Of a stretch of 64,000 nucleotides of DNA, positions 56,494 through 64,000 are shown piece by piece (the stretch's first letter is position 1; the number at the start of each line of letters is the position of its first letter). Under the pieces are notes generated by a model. That model searched no databases. It was given only the letters and a program-made list of their open reading frames with translations, and had not been told where the DNA came from. This DNA comes from JAWWPG01 sp963820035. Lineage in GTDB: Bacteria > Actinomycetota > Actinomycetes > Propionibacteriales > Nocardioidaceae. The stretch is from contig CAWFYK010000002.1 in the NCBI GenBank assembly GCA_963820035.1, forward strand, positions 310,001 to 374,000, written 5' to 3'. A program made the position numbers and the translations under genes.

Positions 56494-56612
56494 GCGCACT
56501 GTTCGACCTGTTTCCACAGATCGGCTGAACCAGCTCGGCTGTCCCCAGCTGCGGATCGGGTGATGCCGGTATCGCCGTCTGCCCGGCATCATCGGTCCAG
56601 GAGGTGAGGCCC

Positions 56613-56996
56613 ATGAGAGAACGTGTCGGTGCGGGCTCCGGTGCCGCCGCGAGCGAGCCGCGTAACGAGGTCGTGTTGAGCGGCCGGGTGTCCAAGGCCG
56701 CAGAGGAGCATCGACTGCCCAGCGGGGACGTCGTCATGACGACGCGCATCGTGATCGACCGCGAGGTCGGCCGGCCGCGGGCGTCCGGATCTGCTCGCTC
56801 GAAGCAACGCGTCGACGCCATCGACTGCGTGGCCTGGTCGGCGCGGGTGCAGCGGGTGATCAGACGGTGGGAGATCGGTGACCGGGTCTATCTGGAAGGG
56901 GCGATCCGACGCCGGTTCTACCGGGCCAGCACCGGGGTGGCCAGCCGGTTCGAGGTCGAGGTGAGCCAGGCACGAAGGCTTGCGACTGCTGACTGA
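56613..56996 (+). CDS. OB-fold single-strand DNA-binding-like protein
   Basis: 127 residues with the SSB-type OB fold: NEVVLSGRVSKAAEEHRLPSGD, TTRIVIDREVG, VDAIDCVAWSARVQRVIRRWEIGDRVYLEGAIRRRFY (by parts VDAIDCVAW and GDRVYLEGAIRRRF). It lacks the acidic C-terminal tail of main SSB, so it is an accessory SSB-like protein. ATG 56613 follows AGGAGG at 56599-56604. Convergent with the DUF1015 gene. Confidence 0.8.
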   Translation: MRERVGAGSGAAASEPRNEVVLSGRVSKAAEEHRLPSGDVVMTTRIVIDREVGRPRASGSARSKQRVDAIDCVAWSARVQRVIRRWEIGDRVYLEGAIRRRFYRASTGVASRFEVEVSQARRLATAD

Positions 56997-57024
56997 GGTG
57001 AGTCGGGCAGCAGCCGTGGACAGG

Positions 57025-57046
57025 GAGAGCTGATGGTTCAGCTCTC
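57025..57046. terminator. Hairpin between convergent genes
   Basis: GAGAGCTGA and TCAGCTCTC form a perfect 9-bp stem with loop TGGT, overlapping the DUF1015 stop (57038-57040). No T-run; terminator role is inferred from position. Confidence 0.5.
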
Positions 57047-58267
57047 GTCGGCGAAGGCGCGCATCAGCAGGCCCATCCGGGGCTTTGGCCCGAACGACGT
57101 GGACTTTCGCGGCATCATCTTGCCCGACCTGGCCACCGCCATCACCTCGGCGACCGTCGTCGGATGCAGCAGGACGGCGACGCCGCCTTCCTGATGCGCA
57201 CTCGAGAGCGTCTGCGGCACCGTGTGGTGGTAGCCGATGCGATCCTCTGTGACGGACCAGGCGGGCAACAGCTCCGAATGCAGCCGTTCCACATCCGTGA
57301 CGGCCGCGATGGGGGGTGGCAGCCTGACGACCCGCTGCACCACCCCGTCGCTGAGCACCAGCTCCCCCGAGCGTTGCGGTGGGTCGGGCAGGCGTCCCTC
57401 GAGTGGTTCGGGCTCCAGGCCGTCGTACCCCGCCGGGAGCGGCAACGCCGACAGGGAGACCTCGGCGATGCTCCGGTGGATCGCGCCGAGCTGCAGCGGG
57501 CACACCGACTGGTCGATGAGCAGAGCCAGGCCCCGGTCCCAGGGGCCTTCGCCGTCGCCGATGGCGCGATGCCGGCGCCGGAGCTGGTGATACATCGCGT
57601 AGCGATGGTGGCCGTCCGCGATCAGCGCGTGCTGCGGGGCCAGACCGCCACGGATCCGCCGTAACGTCGTCGGGTCGGTGATCGACCAGACCCGGTGGAA
57701 CGTCCCGTCCCTGGCGGTCACGTCCGTCAGCGGCTCGTCCTGGCGAGCCTGAGCCACCGCCTCGCTGGTCTCCTCGTCACCGTCGTAGACGAGCAGGATC
57801 GGCTCCAGGTTGGCGTGGGCCGCGACCACCATCGCGAGCCGGTCCGCGACGATCGCCGGGATCACGTCCTCATGCGGCAGCACCACCTCACGCGTGCGCT
57901 TCCGCAGGTCGAGGGCCCCGACCAGCCCACAGACCCGGTGGCCGGTGTCACCGTACTCATAGACGTAGAGACCGGGTTCAGGGTCGGTGACGAGGGTGCC
58001 CTGCCGTCGCCACCGGGCCAGCCGCTTCGCGGCCGTGACATACGGGTCGTCGGACCCCAATGGCTCATGCACCAGCCTGGGCAGGATGAGCCGGACGATG
58101 TTGCGCGGGTGCGACTCGAGCAGGTCCTCGATCATCGCACGGTCCATCACGTCGTACGGCGGACAGGTCACCTCGCCGATATCCTCGACGACGGCGGGGT
58201 TGAAGCGCATCGCCGGGAACGGGCGCAGCCGCAGCCGCGCCTTCGTTCGAACATCCGGTTCGGCCAC
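57038..58267 (-). CDS. DUF1015 family protein
   Basis: 409 residues of the DUF1015 (SerC-associated) type, function unknown. RLRPFPAMRFNPAVVEDIGEV, TCPPYDVMDRA, RNIVRLILP, LIADGHHRYAMYH and LLHPTTVAEVMAVARSGKMMPRKSTSFGPKPRMGLLMR (by parts GHHRYAMYH and SGKMMPRKSTSFGPK) are the conserved blocks. GTG 58267 lies 5 bases after TACGAT (minus strand), so likely leaderless. Divergent from the HAD gene by 47 bases. Confidence 0.82.
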   Translation of the reverse strand: MAEPDVRTKARLRLRPFPAMRFNPAVVEDIGEVTCPPYDVMDRAMIEDLLESHPRNIVRLILPRLVHEPLGSDDPYVTAAKRLARWRRQGTLVTDPEPGLYVYEYGDTGHRVCGLVGALDLRKRTREVVLPHEDVIPAIVADRLAMVVAAHANLEPILLVYDGDEETSEAVAQARQDEPLTDVTARDGTFHRVWSITDPTTLRRIRGGLAPQHALIADGHHRYAMYHQLRRRHRAIGDGEGPWDRGLALLIDQSVCPLQLGAIHRSIAEVSLSALPLPAGYDGLEPEPLEGRLPDPPQRSGELVLSDGVVQRVVRLPPPIAAVTDVERLHSELLPAWSVTEDRIGYHHTVPQTLSSAHQEGGVAVLLHPTTVAEVMAVARSGKMMPRKSTSFGPKPRMGLLMRAFADES

Positions 58268-58314
58268 GCTGCATCGTACGGCGACATCCTCCGACACCAC
58301 ACAAGTGAGGCATC

Positions 58315-59361
58315 GTGACAGCAGAGCACGCGTCGTTGCGGGCCTCCGGCCGGCCTCTCGTCGAGCGCTACGACTGCGCCATGCTCGACCTCGACGGGGT
58401 GGTCTACCGGGGACCGACCGCGATTGACGGCGTACCCGACCTGCTGGGTCGGGCGCGCGCGGCCGGCATGACGCTGGCGTTCGTGACCAACAACGCCGCC
58501 AGGACACCGGATGCCGTCGTGACGCACCTCCGCGAGCTCGGGGTCGAGGCGGCCGCCACCGACGTGGTGACGTCCGCCCAGGCTGCGGCGCGCGAGGTCG
58601 CCGCCCGTGTGCCCGAGGGGTCGGCGGTGCTGGTGGTCGGCGGCACGGGACTCGAGGAGGCGCTACGCGAGCGGGGGCTGCGGCCGGTGCGCTCAGCCGA
58701 GGAGCAGCCGGCCGCGGTGGTGCAGGGTTTCCACCCCGAGGTGGGCTGGCGGCAGCTCGCCGAAGCGTCGTACGTCGTCGCCGGCGGGCTCCCGTGGGTG
58801 GCCTCGAACCTCGACCTGACGATCCCGACCGCCGACGGCATCGCCCCCGGCAACGGCACCCTCGTGGCGGCGGTCAGGGCAGCCGTCGGGCACGGGCCTG
58901 ATGCCGTCGCCGGCAAGCCCTATCGACCGCTGTTCGACGAGACGGTGCTCCGGATCGGTGCCCAGAACCCGATCGTGGTGGGCGACCGCCTCGACACCGA
59001 CATCGAAGGGGCCAGCCGGTGTGATGCCGACTCCTTGCTCGTGATGACGGGCGTCACCGACCCGGCAGCGCTCTGCGCCGCCACCGGGCAGCAGCGCCCT
59101 TCCTACGTCTCGTGGACGTTGGAGGGTCTGCTCACGACCCACGAACGGGCAGAGCGAGCCGAGCAGACCTGGACTCTCGACGGGTGGGCGGTGCGGGTCG
59201 CCTCCGACGCCCTCGTCGTGGAGCAGGCGGGTGCCGACCCTGAGGCGGGTCTGCGGACCGTCGTCACGGCCGCCTGGGCCTGGTACGACGAGCACCGCGA
59301 CGCCTCCGACCGGCCCCTGCTCGATGTGGCCCGCGCCGTCGACGCGACGCGGGTCCGCTAA
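58315..59361 (+). CDS. HAD-superfamily phosphatase, NagD/G3P-phosphatase type (Rv1692-like)
   Basis: 348 residues. HAD motifs in order: LDLDGVVYRGP (motif I), FVTNNAART (motif II), GKPYRPLFDE and VVGDRLDTDIEGA. A C-terminal extra domain of about 80 residues (TLDGWAVRVASDALVV) follows. Its position between the Rv1691-like and tlyA genes suggests a match to mycobacterial Rv1692, shown to be a glycerol-3-phosphate phosphatase; that function is inferred. GTG start. Confidence 0.85.
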   Translation: MTAEHASLRASGRPLVERYDCAMLDLDGVVYRGPTAIDGVPDLLGRARAAGMTLAFVTNNAARTPDAVVTHLRELGVEAAATDVVTSAQAAAREVAARVPEGSAVLVVGGTGLEEALRERGLRPVRSAEEQPAAVVQGFHPEVGWRQLAEASYVVAGGLPWVASNLDLTIPTADGIAPGNGTLVAAVRAAVGHGPDAVAGKPYRPLFDETVLRIGAQNPIVVGDRLDTDIEGASRCDADSLLVMTGVTDPAALCAATGQQRPSYVSWTLEGLLTTHERAERAEQTWTLDGWAVRVASDALVVEQAGADPEAGLRTVVTAAWAWYDEHRDASDRPLLDVARAVDATRVR

Positions 59362-59446
59362 CCCGCGGGCGACCCGTGCGAGACTGGGCCTTCGACGAGC
59401 GGGGGCACGCCGGCCACCCGCGGCCGCCGGACGAGGAGGGTCAACG

Positions 59447-59674
59447 GTGACAGAGTCCGACGCCACCAGCCACACCACCGGTCATCTGCAGGTCGATGCG
59501 GTGCTCGCGAGGCTCGAGTCGCTCGATGATGTCGATCTGGTGCAGCAGCTCGCGACATATCACGAGATGCAGGCGTCGCTGGCCGCGGTCCTCGACACCG
59601 ATGAGTCTGATGAGTCCGGCGAGTCCGATGAGTCCGGCGAGTCCGACGGCACCGCCGGGTCGACCCCGTCCTGA
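59447..59674 (+). CDS. Small acidic repeat-tailed protein (Rv1693-like position)
   Basis: 75 residues. A helical N-terminal half (VDAVLARLESLDDVDLVQQLATYHEMQ by core) and a tail of D-E-S-G repeats: DESDESGESDESGESDG, encoded by repeated GATGAGTCCGGCGAGTCC units. No family assigned; the place in the operon equals that of a small hypothetical gene in M. tuberculosis. GTG 59447 follows GAGGAGGG. tlyA starts 6 bases after its stop. Confidence 0.7.
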   Translation: MTESDATSHTTGHLQVDAVLARLESLDDVDLVQQLATYHEMQASLAAVLDTDESDESGESDESGESDGTAGSTPS

Positions 59675-59680
59675 GCCGGC

Positions 59681-60487
59681 ATGCCGCGCCGTCAGCGTCT
59701 GGACGCCGAGCTGGTGCGGCGCAGCCTCGCACGGAGCCGTGAGCACGCGGCTCAGTTGATCGCCGCGGGGCGGGTCACCGTGTCCGGTGCGGTCGCGACG
59801 AAGCCGGCCACCGCTGTCATGACCGATGCCCCTCTCGTGGTCGCGCTCGACGCGACGGACCCCGACTACGCCTCGCGCGGAGGGCACAAGCTCGCCGGGG
59901 CGCTCGAGGCGTTCGAGGCGCGCGGCCTGCAGGTCCACGGTCGGGTCGCCCTGGACGCCGGGGCGTCCACGGGAGGGTTCACGGACGTGCTGCTCCGTCG
60001 TGGTGTCGCGGAGGTCACCGCCGTCGACGTCGGCTACGGGCAGCTGGCCTGGCCGCTCCGGCAGGACCCGCGTGTCACGGTGCTCGACCGGACGAACGTG
60101 CGCGACCTGGTGCCCGAGCTGCTGGGCCAGCCAGTCCAGCTCGTGGTGGGCGACCTGTCCTTCATCTCGCTCACGCTGGTGCTGCCGGCCCTGGCCGGGG
60201 TGGCGACGGCTGACGCCGACCTGGTGCTGATGGTGAAGCCCCAGTTCGAGGTCGGTCGTGCGCGGCTGGGCAAGGGTGGTGTGGTCCGCGACCCGCAGGC
60301 GCGAGCGGACGCCGTCCTCGCGGTCTCGGCGAAGGCTGCCGAGCTGGGCTTCGGCGTCCGCGGATGTTGTGCAAGCCCGCTACCGGGCCCGGCCGGCAAC
60401 GTCGAGTACTTCCTCTGGCTACGACGCGGGGCCGACCCGGTCGACGCGGCCGAGGTCCGTGCGGTCGTTTCTGCGGGTCCTCAGTGA
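59681..60487 (+). CDS. tlyA: TlyA-family rRNA 2'-O-methyltransferase
   Basis: 268 residues. N-terminal S4 RNA-binding domain (LDAELVRRSLARSREHAAQLIAAGRV by core), then an FtsJ-like Rossmann methyltransferase: ALDAGASTGGFTDVLLRRG and VVGDLSFISL, MVKPQFEVGR. In mycobacteria TlyA methylates C1409 of 16S and C1920 of 23S rRNA and its loss gives capreomycin resistance. ATG start. Confidence 0.9.
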   Translation: MPRRQRLDAELVRRSLARSREHAAQLIAAGRVTVSGAVATKPATAVMTDAPLVVALDATDPDYASRGGHKLAGALEAFEARGLQVHGRVALDAGASTGGFTDVLLRRGVAEVTAVDVGYGQLAWPLRQDPRVTVLDRTNVRDLVPELLGQPVQLVVGDLSFISLTLVLPALAGVATADADLVLMVKPQFEVGRARLGKGGVVRDPQARADAVLAVSAKAAELGFGVRGCCASPLPGPAGNVEYFLWLRRGADPVDAAEVRAVVSAGPQ

Positions 60488-60499
60488 GAAGGTAGAGGC

Positions 60500-61471
60500 G
60501 TGACCGGAGCCGCTTCCCTCGCATCGACCGCCGCCGACGGTGGGCGGAGCGTCCTCGTGCTCACGCACACCGGCCGGCCGGCCGGTGTCGACGTCGCGCG
60601 CGAGATCATCAAGCGGCTCAGCGAGGCGGGAATCTCGGTTCGGGTCCTCGACCACGAGGCCGTCGACCTCGGCCTGGCACCCGCCGACTTCGGCTATCCG
60701 GGAGACGACCCCGCCGAAGGCTGCGAGATCGCTGTGGCAGTAGGCGGCGACGGCACGATTCTGCGCGCCGCGGACGTCACCCGGCAGAGTGGCACGCCGG
60801 TCCTCGGGATCAACCTCGGGCACGTCGGTTTCCTCGCCGAGGCGGAGAGCGACGACCTGGAGGCCACCGTCAATGCCGTTGTCACGAGGTCCTACAGCGT
60901 CGAGGAGCGGCTGACCATCGATGTCGCGGTGTCGTGCGGTGGAGTCGTGACCGGCCGGGGATGGGCGCTCAACGAGGCAAGCGTCGAGAAGGTGGCCCGC
61001 GAGCGGATGCTGGAGGTGATCGTCGAGATCGACGGCAGGCCGCTGTCGAGGTGGGGCTGCGATGGCGTCGTGTTCGCCACCCCCACCGGCTCCACCGCCT
61101 ATGCCTTCAGTGCCGGCGGTCCGGTCGTGTGGCCACAGGTCGATGCCATGCTGCTGGTGCCGTTGAGTGCGCATGCCTTGTTCTCGAGGCCGCTCGTCAC
61201 GGCCCCGACGTCCACGCTCGCCGTCGAGGTGCTCGCCGGCAACGAAGGCGGCGGGGTGCTCTGGTGCGACGGCCGGCGGACCATCGATCTGCCGCCCGGT
61301 GCCCGGATCGAGGTGACGAAGAGCGCCCGCGTCGTGCGGCTGGCCCGGCTGCGCCTGGCGCCGTTCGCCGACCGTCTGGTGGCGAAGTTCGACCTGCCGG
61401 TGGGGGGCTGGCGAGGCGCCGCCGAGCGGCGCCGGGGTCGTCGCGACGCGAGCGCCCACGACGATGCTTGA
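60500..61471 (+). CDS. nadK: NAD kinase
   Basis: 323-residue enzyme phosphorylating NAD to NADP. VAVGGDGTILRAADV (GGDG motif), GINLGHVGFLAE, LNEASVEKVARE and TPTGSTAYAFSAGGPVVWP match the family. GTG start 12 bases after tlyA; the 3' end overlaps recN by 8 bases. The tlyA-nadK-recN order is conserved in actinobacteria. Confidence 0.95.
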   Translation: MTGAASLASTAADGGRSVLVLTHTGRPAGVDVAREIIKRLSEAGISVRVLDHEAVDLGLAPADFGYPGDDPAEGCEIAVAVGGDGTILRAADVTRQSGTPVLGINLGHVGFLAEAESDDLEATVNAVVTRSYSVEERLTIDVAVSCGGVVTGRGWALNEASVEKVARERMLEVIVEIDGRPLSRWGCDGVVFATPTGSTAYAFSAGGPVVWPQVDAMLLVPLSAHALFSRPLVTAPTSTLAVEVLAGNEGGGVLWCDGRRTIDLPPGARIEVTKSARVVRLARLRLAPFADRLVAKFDLPVGGWRGAAERRRGRRDASAHDDA

Positions 61472-63164
61472 GGAGCTGCGCATCTCGTCCCTCGGGGTGA
61501 TCGATGACGCGACCCTCGAGTTCGGTCCCGGACTCAACGTCGTCACCGGGGAGACCGGTGCCGGCAAGACGATGGTCGTCACCGCGCTCGGGCTGCTCCT
61601 GGGCTCGCGCGCCGACCCGGCCGCCGTCCGACAAGGTGCGACGCGGGCCCGCGTCGAGGGCCGGCTGGAGCTCGCGGCAGACGATGTGGTCGCCGAGCGG
61701 GCGGAGGAAGCCGGCGCGCTCCTCGAGGACGGGATCCTGCTGGTCGGGCGGACGGTCTCCGCCGAGGGCCGATCGCGGGCCACCGCCGGTGGCGCCGGCG
61801 TACCCGCCGGGGTGCTGGGGTCACTCACTGGTGAGCACGTCGTCATCCACGGTCAGGCCGACCAGCAGCGACTGCTGTTGCCAGGCCCGCAGCGCGCGTG
61901 CCTCGACGCCTTCGGCGGGGCAGCCCTGCAGGAGTCGCTGACGGACTATCAATCGACCTTTGGGCGGCTCCACGAGGTGAGCGCGACCATCCACGACGTC
62001 GTCTCGCAGGCCCGCGAGCGTGCCCAGGAGGCCGACCTCCTGCGGCTCGGGCTCACCGAGGTCGAGGCGGCGCAGCCCGTTCCCGGCGAGGACTCGGCTC
62101 TCCTGGAGGAGGAGCAGCGGCTCGCCCATGCCGACGGCCTGCGGGCGGCCGCCGAGCGAGCCAGATCCGCGTTGGCGGGTGACGAGTCGCTCACCGACGC
62201 GGTGGATGCGCTCGGCCTGGTGGCTGCGGCACGCAAGTCCCTCGACGAGGAGCGCGACAACGACCCGGCGCTCGCTGCGCTGGCCGACGCGCTCGCCAGT
62301 GCCTCCTATGCCCTTGCGGACGCGGCGGCCGACATCGCGTCCTATGCCGCCGGGGTCGAGACCGACCCCGTCCGGCTGGCCGCGGTCTCCGAACGGCGGG
62401 CGGTGCTGACGTCGCTCACCCGCACGTACGGTGATTCGCTCGACGACGTCCTCTCCTGGTCCGCCGATGCCGGGCTGAGGCTGGCCGAGCTCACCGACGA
62501 CGAGTCCCGTCTCGATGAGCTCCACGCCGAGCAGGCCGCGCTCGAGGAGCAGCTGCGACGCGCTGGTGCCCGGCTGACCGAGCTGCGGACGGCGGCCGCC
62601 GCCACGCTGTCCACTCGGGTCACGGCCGAGCTGGCCAGCCTCGCGATGGCCCATTCGGTGTTCTGCGTCGAGGTGACGCCGCTTTCGGAGCCGGGCAGGC
62701 ATGGGCAGGACGAGATCGTGTTCACCTTGGCGACGCACTCCGGTGCGGCCGCCGTACCCCTGGCGAGGGGGGCCTCCGGCGGCGAGCTCTCTCGAGTGAT
62801 GCTCGCCGTCGAAGTGTGCCTGGCGGGCAGCGCACCGCCGGCCACGATGGTCTTCGACGAGGTCGACGCCGGGGTGGGCGGCAAGGCTGCCGTCGAGATC
62901 GGCCGACGACTGGCCAGACTGGCGGCATCCTCGCAGGTCATCGTCGTGACCCACCTCCCGCAGGTCGCGGCGTTCGCGGACCGGCACCACGTCGTGGTGA
63001 AGAGCAGCGACGGCTCCGTGACCACGAGCGGGGTGTCGGCCCTGGACGAGGCCGGCCGGCTCCGCGAGCTGTCCCGGATGCTGGCCGGGCTGGAGGACTC
63101 CGAGACGGCGCTCGCCCACGCGACGGAGCTGGTCGAACTCGCCAAGGCCACCCGGCAACCCTGA
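61464..63164 (+). CDS. recN: DNA repair protein RecN
   Basis: 566-residue SMC-like ATPase acting in double-strand-break repair. Walker A VTGETGAGKTMVVTAL, Q-type TGEHVVIHGQADQ, a long coiled middle (about residues 160-350), signature GASGGELSRVMLAVEV and Walker B VFDEVDAGVGGKAAVEIG. ATG start overlapping nadK. Confidence 0.96.
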   Translation: MLEELRISSLGVIDDATLEFGPGLNVVTGETGAGKTMVVTALGLLLGSRADPAAVRQGATRARVEGRLELAADDVVAERAEEAGALLEDGILLVGRTVSAEGRSRATAGGAGVPAGVLGSLTGEHVVIHGQADQQRLLLPGPQRACLDAFGGAALQESLTDYQSTFGRLHEVSATIHDVVSQARERAQEADLLRLGLTEVEAAQPVPGEDSALLEEEQRLAHADGLRAAAERARSALAGDESLTDAVDALGLVAAARKSLDEERDNDPALAALADALASASYALADAAADIASYAAGVETDPVRLAAVSERRAVLTSLTRTYGDSLDDVLSWSADAGLRLAELTDDESRLDELHAEQAALEEQLRRAGARLTELRTAAAATLSTRVTAELASLAMAHSVFCVEVTPLSEPGRHGQDEIVFTLATHSGAAAVPLARGASGGELSRVMLAVEVCLAGSAPPATMVFDEVDAGVGGKAAVEIGRRLARLAASSQVIVVTHLPQVAAFADRHHVVVKSSDGSVTTSGVSALDEAGRLRELSRMLAGLEDSETALAHATELVELAKATRQP

Positions 63165-63283
63165 CGCGCCGTGAGCGACCGGGCATCCACGCCACGTCGA
63201 ACGCAACAATTGCCCCACCAGCCACAGCAGCCACGTGCGACTCGCGGCGCATATCCACCGATCCGGTCGACTGGTGGGCGAAG

Positions 63284-64000
63284 ATGACCGCAATGAGACT
63301 CTCTACGCTGCGACGATCTCGCACCAAGGCCCTGCCCGGAATCACGTCGGTGGCGCGGGTTGACCGGCGTACCCGCAGCCTCGTCAAACGCGCCAGACCC
63401 GGCGAGATCGCCGTCATCGACCACCTGGACATGGACCGGGCGGCCGCGGTGGCCCTCGCGGAGGCCGGTGTGGTGGCGGTGGTCAACGCGGCACCGTCGA
63501 TCTCCGGTCGCTATCCCAACCTCGGCCCTCGCTACCTCGTCGAGCGGGGTGTCGTGCTCGTCGACGACGTCGGCGGCCGGGTCATGACAGCGGTGCACGA
63601 CGGGGCCGTGGTCCGGGTCGACGGGGAGAACATCTACGTCGATGACGACTTCGTCGCCTCGGGCGTCCGGCAGGACCGGCGGTCAGTCGAGGTTGCCATG
63701 GTGACCGCCGAGGATGGCATCGCGAGCCGTCTCGAGGCCCTCAGCGCCAATGCGGTCGAGCAGGTGCGTCGCGAGCGCGACCTGTTCCTCGACGGCGACG
63801 GGGTCCCGAAGCTGGCCACCCCGATCCGGCATCGACAGGTGCTCGTCGTGGTCCGCGAGTTCGACTACCAGCGTGACCTCGCCTCCCTCAAGCCCTACCT
63901 TCGTGAGAACGACCCGGTCCTGATCGGCGTCGACCGCGGAGCCGACGCGCTCCTCGCCGCCGGTCACCGGCCCGACGTCGTCGTGTGTGACGGCGACGAG
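63284..64000 (+). CDS. steA: SteA-like cytokinetic ring protein, 3' truncated by window edge
   Basis: Partial: 239 codons of an open frame that continues past the end, hence not recorded as a closed ORF. Translation by hand gives RLSTLRRSRTKALPGITS at the start, then RPGEIAVIDHLDMDRAAAVALAE, VVNAAPSISGRYPNLGPRYLVERG and LLAAGHRPDVVVCDGDE near the edge. This fits the actinobacterial protein called SteA (Rv1697 in mycobacteria), linked to cell division, with a thiamine-pyrophosphokinase-like fold. ATG 63284 or 63293. It follows recN after 119 bases, as in mycobacteria. Confidence 0.78.
   Translation, partial: MTAMRLSTLRRSRTKALPGITSVARVDRRTRSLVKRARPGEIAVIDHLDMDRAAAVALAEAGVVAVVNAAPSISGRYPNLGPRYLVERGVVLVDDVGGRVMTAVHDGAVVRVDGENIYVDDDFVASGVRQDRRSVEVAMVTAEDGIASRLEALSANAVEQVRRERDLFLDGDGVPKLATPIRHRQVLVVVREFDYQRDLASLKPYLRENDPVLIGVDRGADALLAAGHRPDVVVCDGDE

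Overview
The window is high-GC DNA with GTG/TTG starts, tight 1–14 nt gene overlaps, apparently leaderless promoters, and an rrs–rrl–rrf operon with actinobacterial features. It is chromosomal DNA of a high-GC Gram-positive actinobacterium, most likely of the Nocardioidaceae type; that placement is inference from overall gene content and 16S impression, and a 16S search would settle it. I see no insertion sequence, phage, CRISPR array or tRNA gene.

Layout. (1) 1–9217, core housekeeping block on +: gmk–rpoZ–coaBC–metK–priA–def–fmt–rsmB–rpe (nucleotide and cofactor synthesis, replication restart, formyl-methionine metabolism, rRNA modification). (2) 9256–14064, riboflavin operon under an FMN riboswitch: ribD–ribE–ribM(pnuC-like transporter)–ribBA–ribH, then a PH-domain membrane protein. 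(3) 14126–19540, a PucR-type regulator translationally coupled to the three subunits of a molybdenum hydroxylase (FAD, 2Fe-2S and Mo subunits). (4) 19549–20162, a small MmcQ/YjbR gene bracketed by 22-bp tandem repeats that are direct on the left and inverted on the right. (5) 20173–26262, an S41 peptidase-like gene, an ArsR-type regulator, and a xylFGH-type sugar ABC operon divergent from a ROK regulator. (6) 26378–31085, coxG-like gene and hydantoinase/oxoprolinase hyuA–hyuB. (7) 31104–37177, glycerol-1-phosphate dehydrogenase-like and phosphocholine-cytidylyltransferase-like genes, HEAT-repeat protein, carbamate kinase, two palindromic operator-like sites, aldose epimerase, P-loop kinase and a small membrane protein. 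(8) 37478–39721, infC (ATC start)–rpmI–rplT–rRNA methyltransferase. (9) 39711–41849, lipoprotein divergent from a soluble orphan histidine kinase. (10) 41944–49600, pheS–pheT–argF–mpg–tyrS and an FMN-dependent alpha-hydroxy-acid oxidase. (11) 49774–55561, a complete rRNA operon with three tandem promoters, processing stem and strong terminator. (12) 55624–64000, a block matching the Mycobacterium tuberculosis Rv1691–Rv1697 order as I recall it: TPR-like protein, OB-fold protein, DUF1015, HAD phosphatase, small acidic protein, tlyA, nadK, recN and the 5' part of a steA-like gene that runs off the window.

How the parts fit. Regions 3, 6 and the carbamate kinase in 7 look like a scattered catabolic set for a nitrogen heterocycle (hydroxylation by the Mo enzyme, ring opening by HyuAB, carbamoyl-phosphate to ATP by carbamate kinase), with PucR as the purine/ureide-type regulator; the substrate is unknown. 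The riboflavin operon supplies FAD to this kind of enzyme but is regulated separately by FMN. The rRNA operon sits inside an otherwise conserved tyrS-to-recN gene order.

The most unusual signals are the mirrored repeat arrays around the MmcQ gene, the paired GCAATTGC palindromes between two convergent genes, the archaeal-type G1P dehydrogenase paired with a cytidylyltransferase, the ATC-started infC with a 240–300 nt leader, and the three near-identical rRNA promoters. None by itself proves a new system.
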